From Cocos nucifera (Eukaryota > Streptophyta > Magnoliopsida > Arecales > Arecaceae): a DNA stretch of 64,000 bases. Positions within the stretch are counted from its first letter, which is position 1, and every line of letters begins with the position of its first letter. Position numbers and translations under genes: made by a program. Positions 32,795 through 44,231 of the stretch are shown here, one piece after another. The notes beneath the pieces are model-generated. The model saw nothing but the letters and a program-made list of their open reading frames with translations. It ran no database searches and was not told the DNA's origin. The DNA lies in assembly GCA_006176705.1 (NCBI GenBank), contig QRFJ01002304.1:62001-126000 (forward strand), given 5' to 3'.

Positions 32795-33554
32795 TATTAG
32801 ATTTTAGTATCTTAAAATCGACCCACAGTAGTAAAGCCCACAGTAGCAAAGCCAACGATGGAGCAGCCCTCGCACTCAATTTGTTGGAGCGCACGAGTGT
32901 GGCCTAGGATGTATGGGAGGGCATGCAGCCCATAGGTAGGCATGGCTTAGGCACAAGTGTGTGGTCCACCATGCGGTCCAGAGGAGGACACCATGTGGTC
33001 CACATGCATCTAGATGGTTTCATGCAGTCCACCATGATTTCATGTGGTGCATAGGCGTGGGATGCATAGGTGGGTGATCTGGTGCACGATCAGATGGTTG
33101 CAAACACAAAAGGATGAGATCCAATGGCTAGCAGAATATTAGAGTTTTAATAGGAGACTTATGCCGCATGGGACTTGATTTTAAGGCTTTTAAAAGGAGC
33201 CTGACAGCTTATGGAGCTTGAGATTCATTATGTAGTGGCTAAGGAGCCTTGAGGAGTGACAGAGGGTCCTTCTTGGATTTTTTGAGAGCTTTGTTGTAAG
33301 GAATTTGTACTTCTTATTGCGAGAGGGATTGATGCATAAGAGTTGAGAGATTATGATCTCCTCTTGTATTTTTATTTTCTCTCATAGTGAAGCTTGCATG
33401 CCCTATGAAGATTAGCCTTTAGCTGATCCACATATTTAATTATGTCTTTTGTATATCTCTCTTCTTCCTTTTCATGATGGTATTGATATTATCATCAGAG
33501 TTGCAATCTTGAATGGGGATCCATATTCCATACTCATGAAGGATCCTCCCAACA
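32795..33554 (+). repeat. Copia-3 3' LTR
   Basis: It starts TATTAGATTTTAG and ends CCCAACA. It aligns with 30176-30940 along its length with many substitutions and a few indels. Confidence 0.85.
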
Positions 33555-33873
33555 AAAGGTATAGCTTCTTGGAATGCCATGGTGCTTGATCTTGCCCAAC
33601 ATGGAAATGGAAGAAAAGCTCTAAATCCCTTCAAGAATATGAGATCAGAGGGCATATAACTTGATAAGATCACCTTCATTAATGTTCTTTCAGCTCATAG
33701 CCATTTAGGATTAGTTTTTGAAGCTTATGGCTATTTTGATTCTATACACACATATTATGGATTGGAGCCTAACATAGAGCACTATTCCTACCTGGTTGGT
33801 GTTCTTGGAATATAAAACTACTTAGCACAATATCAAATTTTTGTAATAAAATTGTTTCCAAAGGTGGCAATGC
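33555..33873 (+). pseudogene. PPR protein pseudogene, downstream piece
   Basis: From 33561 one frame reads IASWNAMVLDLAQHGNGRKA, then LNPFKNMRSEGI, stop, LDKITFINVLSAHSHLGLV, FEAYGYFDSIHTYYGLEPNI and EHYSYLVGVLG. This is an almost textbook E-type PPR segment (SWNAMI.GLAQHG, GL..EA..YFDSM...YGL.P..EHY..MV..LGRAG). After stops at about 33639 and 33813 the similarity continues weakly to about 33873, where an LTR begins. Together with 30051-30175 it is one PPR frame split by Copia-3. Confidence 0.85.
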
Positions 33874-35636
33874 AAGGGGGCTGAATTAGGTTTCTTACAA
33901 ATTATTTGAATAACTTGTGCCTAATAATTAATTTAAAAGATATTTGTGTAGTGCTTATCAGTAATTAAATATGCAACAGAAGAATAAAAATAAATACAAA
34001 AATATAATCATAAATGTATAAAATTTATAATGATTTGATACTTAACTCTGCATCTATGTCCACTCCCCAAACCAACCAATTTAGGAATTACAACTATCAT
34101 CCCACAAGATTATAGTTCGATTAATTTTATGGGTTCACAATCCAACCAAGTTGATTTTTCTTAACTCACTAACCAAAACCATACAACCAATTATTTTTTC
34201 GGGCTCAACAATCAAAATTTTATAATATCCAATTTATGGTTTGGACCAACCCTTTAATAATCCCAAGTTTCTTTCCTAAGAAACTTGTTACAATAGTTAA
34301 AAAAAGTTATACAAGAATTTAAAATATAAACAATAAACTTTTTAAATTGTTGAAGAAGTCTTAATAGTTGAGCTCTTGAATTGCTTGACTTCTTCCTTAA
34401 ATGCTTATGAGAAAATTGATGAAGACATGAATGCTTTTATTTAGTGGTTGTTGACTCAATTTAATACACTTTTCCTCTTCTTTTTGGTTGAGTAAACATG
34501 GGAATGTCTGAATTAAAAATTCTTTTAATTTTCTTCCTCTATCTCATTTTGTTTTACTCAATAGCTTCAAGAATAAATTCAATACTCTCCAAATCTTGGT
34601 TCCTCATTTGAATCTTTACCTTTATGCCTCAAAATGTCTGTAATTAATGCTCTAACCATTAGAAGTTGAAAATAGCCATTACAAACAAAATATGACTATT
34701 TAAAAAAATCTAAAAAATTGACCGTCATTTTATTAGAAATATGTAAATCGTCTCAACTAAGCTCTTAGTCACTAGACTAAAGTATTGAATCGGCTAAATA
34801 AAACTCAGAGATGGCTTAGGACCAGATACATTTTTTTTGAGTTTTTGCCTGTTCTATCTATTTAAGATTGGGTTTAGATATCTTCTTAGTTGGCTAACTT
34901 GTAATATGATCAACTAACTATCTTTCTGGATCGGCTTAGAGAACTTATAAATTTATACTACTTGCTAAATTCTTTTATCTCTAAGACTAAGCCAGCTAGC
35001 CCATTATTATGAGCCAGCTAATTAGCTCTAGCCTTGGTCAGCTATATTATTTTCTTGGTTGACTCAAAATTTTTTTTGAAATATTCAATCTTCTATTTTT
35101 ATCCTAAGTTTAAGATTGAGTTAGCTATCCAAATAGGTAAGTCAGTTATGATCCTATCTTGGTTAGCTCATATAAAAACTTAGTCGACTAAGAAATATTA
35201 TCTAAATTTTATTTCTTTTTATCTTTTTTCTTGAACTAAGACTGGGTTGGCTAAACTTCTTTCTTGATCGAATCAAAGATGCGCCATGCATGCCAAAATT
35301 AATTTTCTCTAGTTTTAAGTAGCTTTTTTTATTCAAATATATTATAGGCTAGACTTGCTTTCTCAAACTTAATTTTTGAATTATTAAAAAATCTTTCTAA
35401 GCAAGACTTTCCTTAATCACATTCATTTTATATTGAACTCAATTTCTTTGCTTCCAAAACATGAATCTTTGACTTGAAAATATAAAATTACTTAAATTTA
35501 ATAGGACTTCTTCTTGAATGAAATCAATCTTTGAGCATTATAAGAAATCCTATAATTACTCTCAAAAGCATCATTAGTAATCATGATTTATATTTAAACT
35601 CTTTTGACATCATCAAAATCAATTTTAAGACTAATA
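33860..35636 (-). repeat. SIRE-like LTR A, minus strand
   Basis: On the minus strand it starts TATTAGTCTTAAAATTGATTTTGATG (35636) and ends near 33860 in GGGGGCTGAATT-type sequence. It shares ordered blocks with LTR B (38140-39509), such as the TATCCACT...CTCCAAACC and GGCTCAACAATCAAAA blocks near 34055-34230. No purine tract or internal region adjoins it, so it looks like a solo LTR. The left border against the PPR frame is uncertain by about 20 bases. Confidence 0.6.
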
Positions 35637-36240
35637 AAAATGAACTAAATAATTTTAGTTGAGCATATATAGAATTAAGAATAAAAATTACTCATAAATA
35701 TCTAAATAATTATAAATTATATTTTTCAATAATATATCCTACATGGAATTCTTAAGGTATCAAAAGATTTGTGCTTGTAATACAAATCAATCTACAAAGA
35801 ACAAATAACTTTTTTGTTAATCACTAGGCATAATGAAAAGAAAAATATTACGATTAAAATCTAGGGTCATTATCCTTTCCGGCTTGTAATAAATTACCTA
35901 ATAGGTCAAGTAAATATTTATTTAATATAGGAGTTTGGCAATATTTTTTTAATATCTTGACTTAACTGTATACGTCAAACAATAATGGTAACAATGATAG
36001 TGAAATTTTTAGGTGCAATATTTTTTTTCCTTACATTGTTATCATTAAAGAAAGAAGAAAATCAAACATATAAAAAGCTTAGAGAAATCATAAAAGAATG
36101 CTTGATTACAAACAAAATATATATATTTAATATTATATCTAATATTATTCAGTACATCATTAAATATTTACTTCCCCAAAAAAATAGATCCTGCTAATAG
36201 AAAAAAGAGTACATAAAGTTTGAAAAGCTAGTTAGGTCAT
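35637..36240. other. AT-rich sequence, nothing recognised
   Basis: No gene or repeat structure seen; a 70-codon AT-driven frame at 35985 has no domain. Confidence 0.5.
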
Positions 36241-36660
36241 TTTTCTAAAAAACTACATAAACCCTATCAAAGACAGCCGCAGAGAATACCCACCCATTGA
36301 TGATCACATCCTCATGGAATATCCTTCTACATCTATTGACTTCTTCCTGCAACACATTATAACCAGCCTTCAGATGCCGATATTTATGAATAGACAGATC
36401 GTACTCTCGCTACAAGTTTCTATGCTCAACGTCAAGCTTTCATGAGTTGAATTAACCACCTGATCATACAAATACTTAAAATATTCCATATCAAAATAGC
36501 TCAAATTCTCAACCTCAAACTTAAAGTGATCCTTCAGATGATTTTATCGCAAATTCTATTGTAGTTTCTTCTAACTCGATCCGTACATTCCATGTATGTC
36601 CCTATATCCTAGTACATTCAGATGATCCGTCCCTGTTCTAAGCAAATATCCACAAAAGCT
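36241..36660 (-). pseudogene. Second decayed frame of the unidentified coiled-coil-like family
   Basis: The minus strand from about 36640 reads GTDHLNVLGYRDIHGMYGSS, then after stops KDHFKFEVENLSYFDMEYFK, YLYDQVVNSTHESLTLSIET, and after one frameshift REYDLSIHKYRHLKAGYNVL and QEEVNRCRRIFHEDVIINGW. The order F.FEV...D M..(F)K followed by YNV...E is shared with 13470-13905. I do not recognise the family. Confidence 0.45.
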
Positions 36661-37029
36661 CTCAAGTAAACATTATCTCAAATTTCTAAACCATGCACTA
36701 GAAACACAAGTCCTCATTTGGCATGGTCACTTGCAGCAAAATTTTACGAGAACTTTTTATGCAAGTTTGATCAATTATAAAATTAGCAATTTAATAGTAA
36801 GTTACAATTATACTTTTCTTTTTTATAATTAAAATAACTTTAATTGAAGAAAAACATATATATTTCAACATCATTTCATAACTCACAGTGCAATAATGAA
36901 CAATAATAAATATAATAACAAATTTATTTATACAAGCAAAGAAAAAAATTAATTTATTTATTTATAGGTGAAAATTTTAATTTATGTCTGGGGTCGATGC
37001 TGTAGCAGCAATCAATGCAATGTTATAGT
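36661..37029. other. AT-rich sequence, nothing recognised
   Basis: No coding or repeat feature seen before the tandem repeat. Confidence 0.5.
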
Positions 37030-37740
37030 CATAATTTTCATGTGAAGAAAAAATTTAAATTATTACAACAATTCCATAATAATTTAAAAAACTAATAAGT
37101 AGGTAAATATATAGAAAAATTATTTATTTCTAAATTTTTTTAACAATGTATAGCATATTTTTTCCCTAGGGAAAAACAAATTAAGCATATCCAAAATTAC
37201 ATATTTTTAATTTTTTAAAAAATTATGGAAAATAATTTTTAAAAGACATTGTATTAGCCTCCATAATTTTTTTGTGAAGGAAAAAATTAAATTATTACAA
37301 CCATTCCATAAAAATAAAAAAATAATAAGTAGCTAAACAAATAAAAAAATTATTAATTTCTAATTTTTTTTAACCACAAATACCATATTTTTTTCCTAGG
37401 AGAAAAAACAAACACATCCAAAATTATATATTTTTTAAAAGAAAATCATCAAAAATAATTTTTAAAAGACATTGCAATAGCCTCCATAATTTTTTTGTAA
37501 AGAAAAAATTAAATTATTACAACCATTTCATAAAAATAAAAAAAACCTAATATGCAGCTTAAAAATATAAAAAAAATATTAATTTCTAAATTTTTTTTAA
37601 CTATATACACTATTTTTTCCTAGGGGAAAAAACAAAAGCACATCCAAAATTACATAATTTTAATTTTTTCAAAAAAATTATCAAAAATAATTTTTAAAGA
37701 CATTATAATTGCCTTTCTTCTTTGTTAGGAAAAAATTATT
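37030..37740. repeat. Tandem repeat of about 225-230 bp, three copies
   Basis: The landmark GAAAAAATTAAATTATTACAACCATT recurs in degenerate form near 37045, 37273 and 37498, and CCTAGG(G/A)(A/G)AAAA near 37163, 37396 and 37619. The units are very AT-rich. Confidence 0.75.
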
Positions 37741-38139
37741 CTTTTAGATAATCTCTGCATATAAAAGGTATGCGCACATCATCATAAAAAGTTAAATTTT
37801 ACAATTCCTGCACATGCAATCTCCATAATTTTTTCTATGCGATTGAATAGCACATAGAAAGTTGATGCATTTGTCCCCATCATTGACCATAATTTGCATA
37901 TTATATGGGAGTCGAATCCATACTTTTTTTATGCAACTAGGGTCAATTTGAAACCTAAATCTACCCATTCTATCCTCATCTCTCTTCTCCCTCACCCCAC
38001 GCAACCATCGACTCCTCCCTCTATACTATCGCTGGCTCCTTACCCTACCCCATCACCCTCCACCTAGCTGGGCTTTATTTCGTTGCCTCCTCCCTCTTTC
38101 CTTCATGTCATCATGTAAGATCCTCCTAGCTGTCCCCTT
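37741..38139. other. Unassigned sequence with a C-rich part
   Basis: Bases 37970-38130 are C-rich and T-rich (CTCCCTC runs). No gene recognised on either strand. Confidence 0.4.
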
Positions 38140-39509
38140 GTTGTCTAAAGAGGCAACCTAATAGGATGGTGAATTAAATTTCTAAAAAATTTTAAGTAAA
38201 TATAATAAAATATATTTTTAACCAAATTAGCTTAAGTATAAGTATGGTGTATGTAATATATAGCAGTAAAATTTAAAAATAAATAATGTAATATAAGAAT
38301 TAAAATTAAGTCAATAAAGCACAATACAAAGATAAAAGATTTATAATAGCTTGGTGCAACTCGACACCTATATCCACTTTCTAAGCTTCCGATTATAGTG
38401 CAATTGTTTTAGCTAGGCTTATAATTAAATTCCGTTAGTTTTTCAAGATCACTAATCAAAATTTTACATAATTATTTTTCAGGCTAATAATATTCAACCC
38501 AATTGATTTTCTTGGCTCAATAATCAAAAACATATAAAGTCTAATTCTGGGCTTGGACGGGCCTAACCCAAATTTTTTTCATCCTAAATAAGCTTGTAAA
38601 GAAACCCAAAATATAAGAGATGTGAGAATTTTGAGCACAAATAAAAAAGATCAGAGAAGTTGCTAATGAGTTGCTTTATTGAGGCTTGAACTTATCTTCT
38701 TTGATACTTGAGAGGATGTAACTGATATAGGAGTGGATCTCTTTTAAAAGCTTATTAAAATTTTTGCACTAAATTTTTCTATTTTCTTTTTTTTCAAAGA
38801 TATTCAATAATACTCTCATAAATGATGTATTTCTCTTTCTAATCCTCTTCTCTTCCTTAATGGTTCGCTGGCCTTTTGTAAGCTTGAAAGTGGTGAAGAG
38901 TAAGTTTTAACCATTGAAAGGGTTGAACTAGTTGTTAGAGCCAAATACTAGCCATTGGAGAAGGATAGAAAAACTAGCCGTTATAGTTTTTTCACATAAG
39001 ATGTCGACTTGTAGTCTTTAGGAGTCGACTTGAGCAGCCCACGAGTTGACTTGTCCTCTTCAGAAGTCCACTTTCCCTCTTGTTTAAAAAATTATGCGTT
39101 CTATCTTCCTAAGAGAGTTGGTTCATCTTCTTCATGAGTCTACTCGGCCTATCCAAGAGTCGACTCATCTTCTTTATGAGTCGGCTCAAGCTAGGGTTCT
39201 GAAAATGCGATCTTCTGTCTACTTGAGAGAGTTAGCTCTTGCTTTATAGGAGTCGACTTGAGCATGTGCCACTCTGTTTCAAAGTGCCAGAGTCGACTCT
39301 TTATTCTCTAGGATCAACTCTTTTTAGCCAAACTTGAGAAAATTTATTCTTTGAAGTGCTTTGGTTTGGCATGTTTAAGAGAATTTCTTCTATTGATAAT
39401 TTCTTCATTATGAGCATCTAAGAAACTCTATATCCATTCTTAAAATACATGATTAGTACTATTTTTAATCAATATTTATTATCATCAAAATTAATTATTT
39501 AGGTCAACA
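38140..39509 (-). repeat. SIRE-like LTR B, minus strand
   Basis: On the minus strand it starts TGTTGACCTAAATAATTAAT (39509) and ends near 38140. It is preceded on that strand by a purine tract, so it is a 3' LTR. Around 39000-39310 it holds several GAGTCGACT(C/T) motifs. It is shorter than LTR A but shares block order. Confidence 0.68.
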
Positions 39510-39530
39510 ATCTCTTTCTTTTTGATGATA
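39510..39530 (-). other. Polypurine tract before LTR B
   Basis: The minus strand reads CATCAAAAAGAAAGAGAT directly before TGTTGACC. SIRE/Maximus elements have an AAAAAGGGGGAGA tract here; this is a decayed version. A second such tract is at 39850-39875 (minus GATAGCATCAAAAAA complement region with GGGGGGAGAAG). Confidence 0.6.
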
Positions 39531-41094
39531 ATAAAACTGAGTATATGCATAATAAAACATAAGTATTTTAATTAATTTACTAATATAAATATGAATCATG
39601 AAGTGACAAAGTATTTATAAGAATATACTTCATGAATGGTTCAATTAAGGTTTATCATAGAATTTTCATCATAAATTTTGATATTAAGATTTAATGCAGA
39701 TATTCAAGAAGGCATATATTCAAAATTATACTTAATGAGTGCAAATATACTCATTTCAAGTATATGATCATCTCAAGCAAGCAAATAAGCATCTAAAGTA
39801 TGACTTCTCCCATATATTCAATTTAAACAAAGAAGCGTGTAATATTTACTCAATAACACTTCTCCCCCCTTTTGATAGCATCAAAAAATCCAAGGAAAAA
39901 ATTTAGAAAGTATCATCAAAATCAAGTTAAAACTCAAATCAAATTGAGAAAATTTGTATCAAATTTAGATTAAAGCTTGGCTAGTTTCAAAAAAATTATT
40001 TTAATTTTTTAATAGCACAAATGAATCCAGTAAATTCTCAAATTTGGCTAGAAAATTACTTTAAGCTTTAAATATCTTAGAGAGACAAGACATTTCAAAA
40101 CTAAGGAATTTGATCAAGATTGATAAATCATGTTAAAACTAATATCAATAGATCATTCAAAATAAATCATAAAGATGTATTTTATTTTTCAAAAAAGAGC
40201 ATCGCTTCCTTTTCTTAAAAAGTATCAATCATTTAATTTTAGAAAAGGTATGAATTTTTGAATTTATCTCAAAGATATCATATCAAGAATATAGCTATAT
40301 AAAATTAGATTTTAGACAAAATATTCCTCTCCTGTTTATCAAAAGATAGAGCAATGGAATACAAGATAAATAGTAAGCTGTCTATTACCAATGATATAAA
40401 ATTCAAATGTAAGTCTTTTCTAAATATCTAGCTTTAAAGACAAATGACAAATTTCTTAAAAAAAATTGTTTAATACCAATTTCAAAAGATTCAAGAAGAA
40501 CATTTTTTAAATTCATTTCTCAAAAATAATCAATTGAAGCAAAGTAATAGAAATGATGACTAGATCAATGCTTGCAAAGTATGAAACATAGGAATGCTCA
40601 AATAAATCCATATGACTAAATCAAGACAAACAAAGTAAAAATGTCCATCAATAAATTCTCTTATTAAGTTCCAAAATGATTTTGCTCAATTTTTTTAATT
40701 GGTAATTACCAAAAATTTTATTTTTCTTAATTTTTTTTCTTTCAAAATATGCACATTCATTTAATTTAATTAAGCATTCATTTCTTTCTTTTTGTTTTAC
40801 AAACAAAGCATATTTTCAATCAAATAGATAAACATAAATGTAAACACCGAACATACTGGATATAAAGTCAAATTTTCATTAATTAGCAAAACATGATTAT
40901 AAAAAAGTGGTAAAAAAGATAGTAAACATGAGTACATACAAAGTGTATGAGAGCTATATCTGTAAAAAATGGATTGCTAGGGTCACTAAAGTTCTATGAA
41001 AGAAATTCTGGCATCCTAAGTATAGGTCAGGATGGTCTTAAGATGATGGTCTAGGCTGACTAGAGGAAGAATATGGTTTGATATATTCAGATGA
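39531..41094 (-). other. 3' internal region of the SIRE-like element
   Basis: Mostly AT-rich and non-coding, with remnants of a frame above 40900. It contains CTTCTCCCCCCTTTTGATAG (39849-39868), complement of the G-rich tract typical of SIRE 3' ends. Confidence 0.45.
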
Positions 41095-41616
41095 CTAGGC
41101 CCGATTGCAAACATCCTTCCTTACTAAAATAAGAGCCTAGATCAATTCCACTGACTCCTCTCCGACCAAAGATAATACCTCCATCAGATATTATCTCATC
41201 TACCATGCCTTTGAAGTATATCTCTGAATCTTTGCATAGACTAAGATCATGATCTTGGTGGAGACTCTCAACAAAAGCATCCTCATCTTGTCTATCAGAT
41301 GGTCATGAGCTACTTTTTGGATGGCTAGTCTATGATAAAGGAGCAGCCTCTATCTACTTTGCTGGCTTCTCAATTCTGATATCTGCTGCAATAGGCTCTG
41401 TTGTAGGAGCCTCATCATCATCATCATCTCTCAGCATTGGAATCTTCTAGAGAATGTGATCATACTTAACCATGATGTCTCTCTCCAATATGAAGTCAAA
41501 TCTCCTTATCTCGGGGAAGAAGATCCTAATCGCCATATGATGAAGGAGGCGCATCTTAGTATTCAATTGTCTAGCGCTCATCTCCTCTAGCTTATCTACA
41601 TCACCTCTGTCAAGAA
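41095..41616 (-). pseudogene. Remnant of a 'putative plant transposon protein' domain
   Basis: On the minus strand from 41616 one frame reads LEEMSARQLNTKMRLLHHMA, IRIFFPEIRRFDFILERDIM and VKYDHIL, then a stop, then an acidic DDDDDEAPTTEPIA linker and LCKDSEIYFKGMVDEIISDG. The (M)xARQL...RLLHH...R.FFP...RFD...ERD pattern is that of a plant transposon-associated domain of unknown function that is often linked to retroelements. Four in-frame stops. It is cut at 41616 by Copia-2. Confidence 0.55.
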
Positions 41617-44218
41617 TGTTAGATATGTATCCTAGAAGTCAAATTAGCTGACACTTGTTAAATACTTTCTAGGGGCATTTTCATAATTTTGATTTAAAAT
41701 TAATTAAAGAATTATTTATTCTATCATATTATGTATAAAGTATCTGTGATACATTCATTGAGTTAATAGGCATGATAACATATATTCTCAAGAGTTGAGA
41801 ATTTAAGGCATGTATTATCATAATTAACTCATAAATTGCTCTTAATCGTAGGATCATTACGAGGATAGTGATTGATCTGGAAGATCGGTGTATGATCGCT
41901 TTTTTAGGATAGATGAGTCTTGAGTTTACGGTATAGAGACATTGGAGCGAGAGTATAGGTGCTCATTAGAGAATAAGAACATTGAGCGTGATCACCTTGA
42001 GTAGTCATAAGGGAGCCTACCTTCTCATCGATGACTAGCTCGATGCTGCAACATGTGTCTAGTTCTTTGATCTGAGGTGCATCGACAATTTACCTTGAGG
42101 ATGATATAGTTTGACTATACCATAACTCGATCTTCTAATCATTCAGAATGCTGAGGTGTATGTTGGCTATAGCATGTTCATTATAAAAATTGGATTGCAC
42201 CAAGATGGGATCTATCAATTTCGATAGAGGAAGAGTAGTCCTATGATGAATATAAGATCGTCCTAAAATCCATGACCATGATAGTGTAAAAAAATAAAAA
42301 AGAGTTTCTATTAGTATTTCACATTGAACTCGAATCGAATGATTCATTCATATGATGGGTGTTGGATTTAACGAGTTTATCTTAATCTTAATTCCGTCGG
42401 AGCTCATGATAGAAGAACCCAATCACACAGGTAGCTGCACCAAGAGATTTGCTATTCAATTTTGATGGATCGTCACCATATACTGCTAGGTATCACTGAT
42501 GGATTTTGAGATCAATTAGAATTATCTTGATAATCGATGATTCTAATTGGATGAATCGAAAGAGTTCTGATTCATCAAAAAGTATTTTGATGATGTTGAT
42601 GATGGAGATCATGACATGTTCGACTACCATACAGAACTGAACTTAACTAGATCACATAAATAAGAATTTAGATTTGGATGTCATCAATTGAGCTAATTCA
42701 ATTTGATTGATTTGGATTAGATCCAATTAGGTTCAAGAAAATCATGCTAGCACACGATTGAGCCTAATATTCTCCTTCTGTCATCTTTCTGGTTCATCTC
42801 GATTGAGCTAAATTAGATTTGGCTTATCTGAAAATCTTGTATGGCTCTTAGTTTGAATGAAATTTGTTCAGGTCAAAAAAGTCTTGTCCTAACCTAATCT
42901 AAGCTTGTCTTAATCATCGGATAGAAATAGGACAAGACCTGCTAATTTCTAAAACTATTTGGATAAAACTTATCTGAAAACTCTATAGGGATTTATCTTG
43001 ATCTGACTAGACCTTATCCTAGCCTGATCAAAACTTATCCTAAATCTCATAAGATGGAAATAAGATAAGATTTCTCTTTGCTAGATTAGGGCTTGTCCTA
43101 AAATCATGAGATGAAATTTGGACAAGCCTCTTCTAAAAATTCTAAATGGATTTTTCTTGATCTGACTGGATCGAGTCTTGATCTGATCAAGACTTATTCT
43201 AACATGATTAGGACTTGACATAAATTTATTGGATGAAACTTGAAAAGATTTTGTCTTAATCCCATAAGATGGGAATAGGACAAGGGTCAAATGTTGACAC
43301 AGTATGCAGGAAAGAAGAGATATGACGGCGCCCCCTAGAATTTATCTGAGGGTGCACGTCCATATGGGATTTACGTGGTGCACATCTGATGGATAAGAGA
43401 AGGGGCCCATTCAAATCAGTTTCAATTGATCAAAGTATTTGAATTTATTTCAAATGTCTAGCGAGATAAGAGTTTGCGCCATCTAGTCACCTTATCCTTT
43501 ATTCCATGCCATATTTCTGAGTTTTGTGTGACAAAATATAGAAAAAATATGGTGTGGGGCATGAAGATCATGGAAGAGTCCTTCTGCATATTAAACTTTG
43601 ACCTATTCAAAGTTATATGCGAAGGGACTCTTGACTATGTCTATAAATAGGGCCCCGTGCAAGCTATTGTGAATCACGATTTCTCTACGATGAAGTCCTA
43701 CCAAAATATTCATCTCCACACCTCCCACATCTGATGCTCTCCCTCTTCTCCAAGCCTAAGAGTTGGGCAAAACCTACGAGTAAAGATCAAGTTTCGTTGG
43801 CGTGAAGATCAGCGAGAGACGATGATGTTCGTGAGACAAACGCACGACCTTCAAAGTCCATTTTGAAGGCTCTACGAGAAGACATCACATTTGATCTTTG
43901 GAGATTAGATCCAAAAGAAGGAGACTTTTAGATCTGATCTGAATGGATACTGGTAGAGATCGGACACATGTGTAGCTCAATCAGAACCTCGGATCAGTCT
44001 TCAGATCATCACAATGGGTAAACGATTTACCCGATCAAGTGATAACTATTATCACTATTTTTTTATTTTTATTTTAATTCTAATTTTTAATCAATTTAAT
44101 TATATCTAAGACTTCTCAGATCTGATTAGATCATAAAAAAAATTTTAAAATTATTTCACTGTAAATCTAATTCGATCGGATGCATTCAGCGACAGAAAAA
44201 CCTAATTTTTTCTTCAAC
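41617..44218 (+). repeat. Copia-2 5' LTR
   Basis: It starts TGTTAGATATG and ends TTCTTCAAC before the primer site. It aligns with 57167-59446; in the first ~225 bases I count about 21 differences, mostly transitions. The 42860-43290 part has many degenerate copies of GACTTGTCCTAA. Confidence 0.9.
43642..43649 (+). promoter_or_regulatory. TATA box of Copia-2 5' LTR
   Basis: TATAAATA within GTCTATAAATAGGGCCC. It is conserved in the 3' LTR at 59218-59225. Confidence 0.75.
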
Positions 44219-44231
44219 TGGTATTAGAGCC
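44219..44231 (+). other. Copia-2 primer binding site
   Basis: TGGTATTAGAGCC, one transition from TGGTATCAGAGCC. Confidence 0.88.

Larger units (their letters stand above)
30176..33554 (+). mobile_element. Copia-3, gag/protease-only Copia element inside a PPR frame
   Basis: Two LTRs of about 765 bases (30176-30940 and 32795-33554) flank an internal region of only 1.85 kb. The flanks AAAAG (30171-30175) and AAAGG (33555-33559) look like a 5-base target-site duplication with one mismatch. The inside has a tRNA-Met-like primer site, gag with zinc knuckle, and protease/pre-integrase. Integrase, reverse transcriptase and RNase H are missing. The LTRs are strongly diverged, so this is an old insertion. 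Confidence 0.85.

Noticed and set aside
33860..39509. LTR A and LTR B as the two ends of one element
   Set aside because: LTR B has a purine tract on its outer (right) side, which makes it the 3' LTR of an element lying to its right; nothing between A and B looks like an internal region with primer site.
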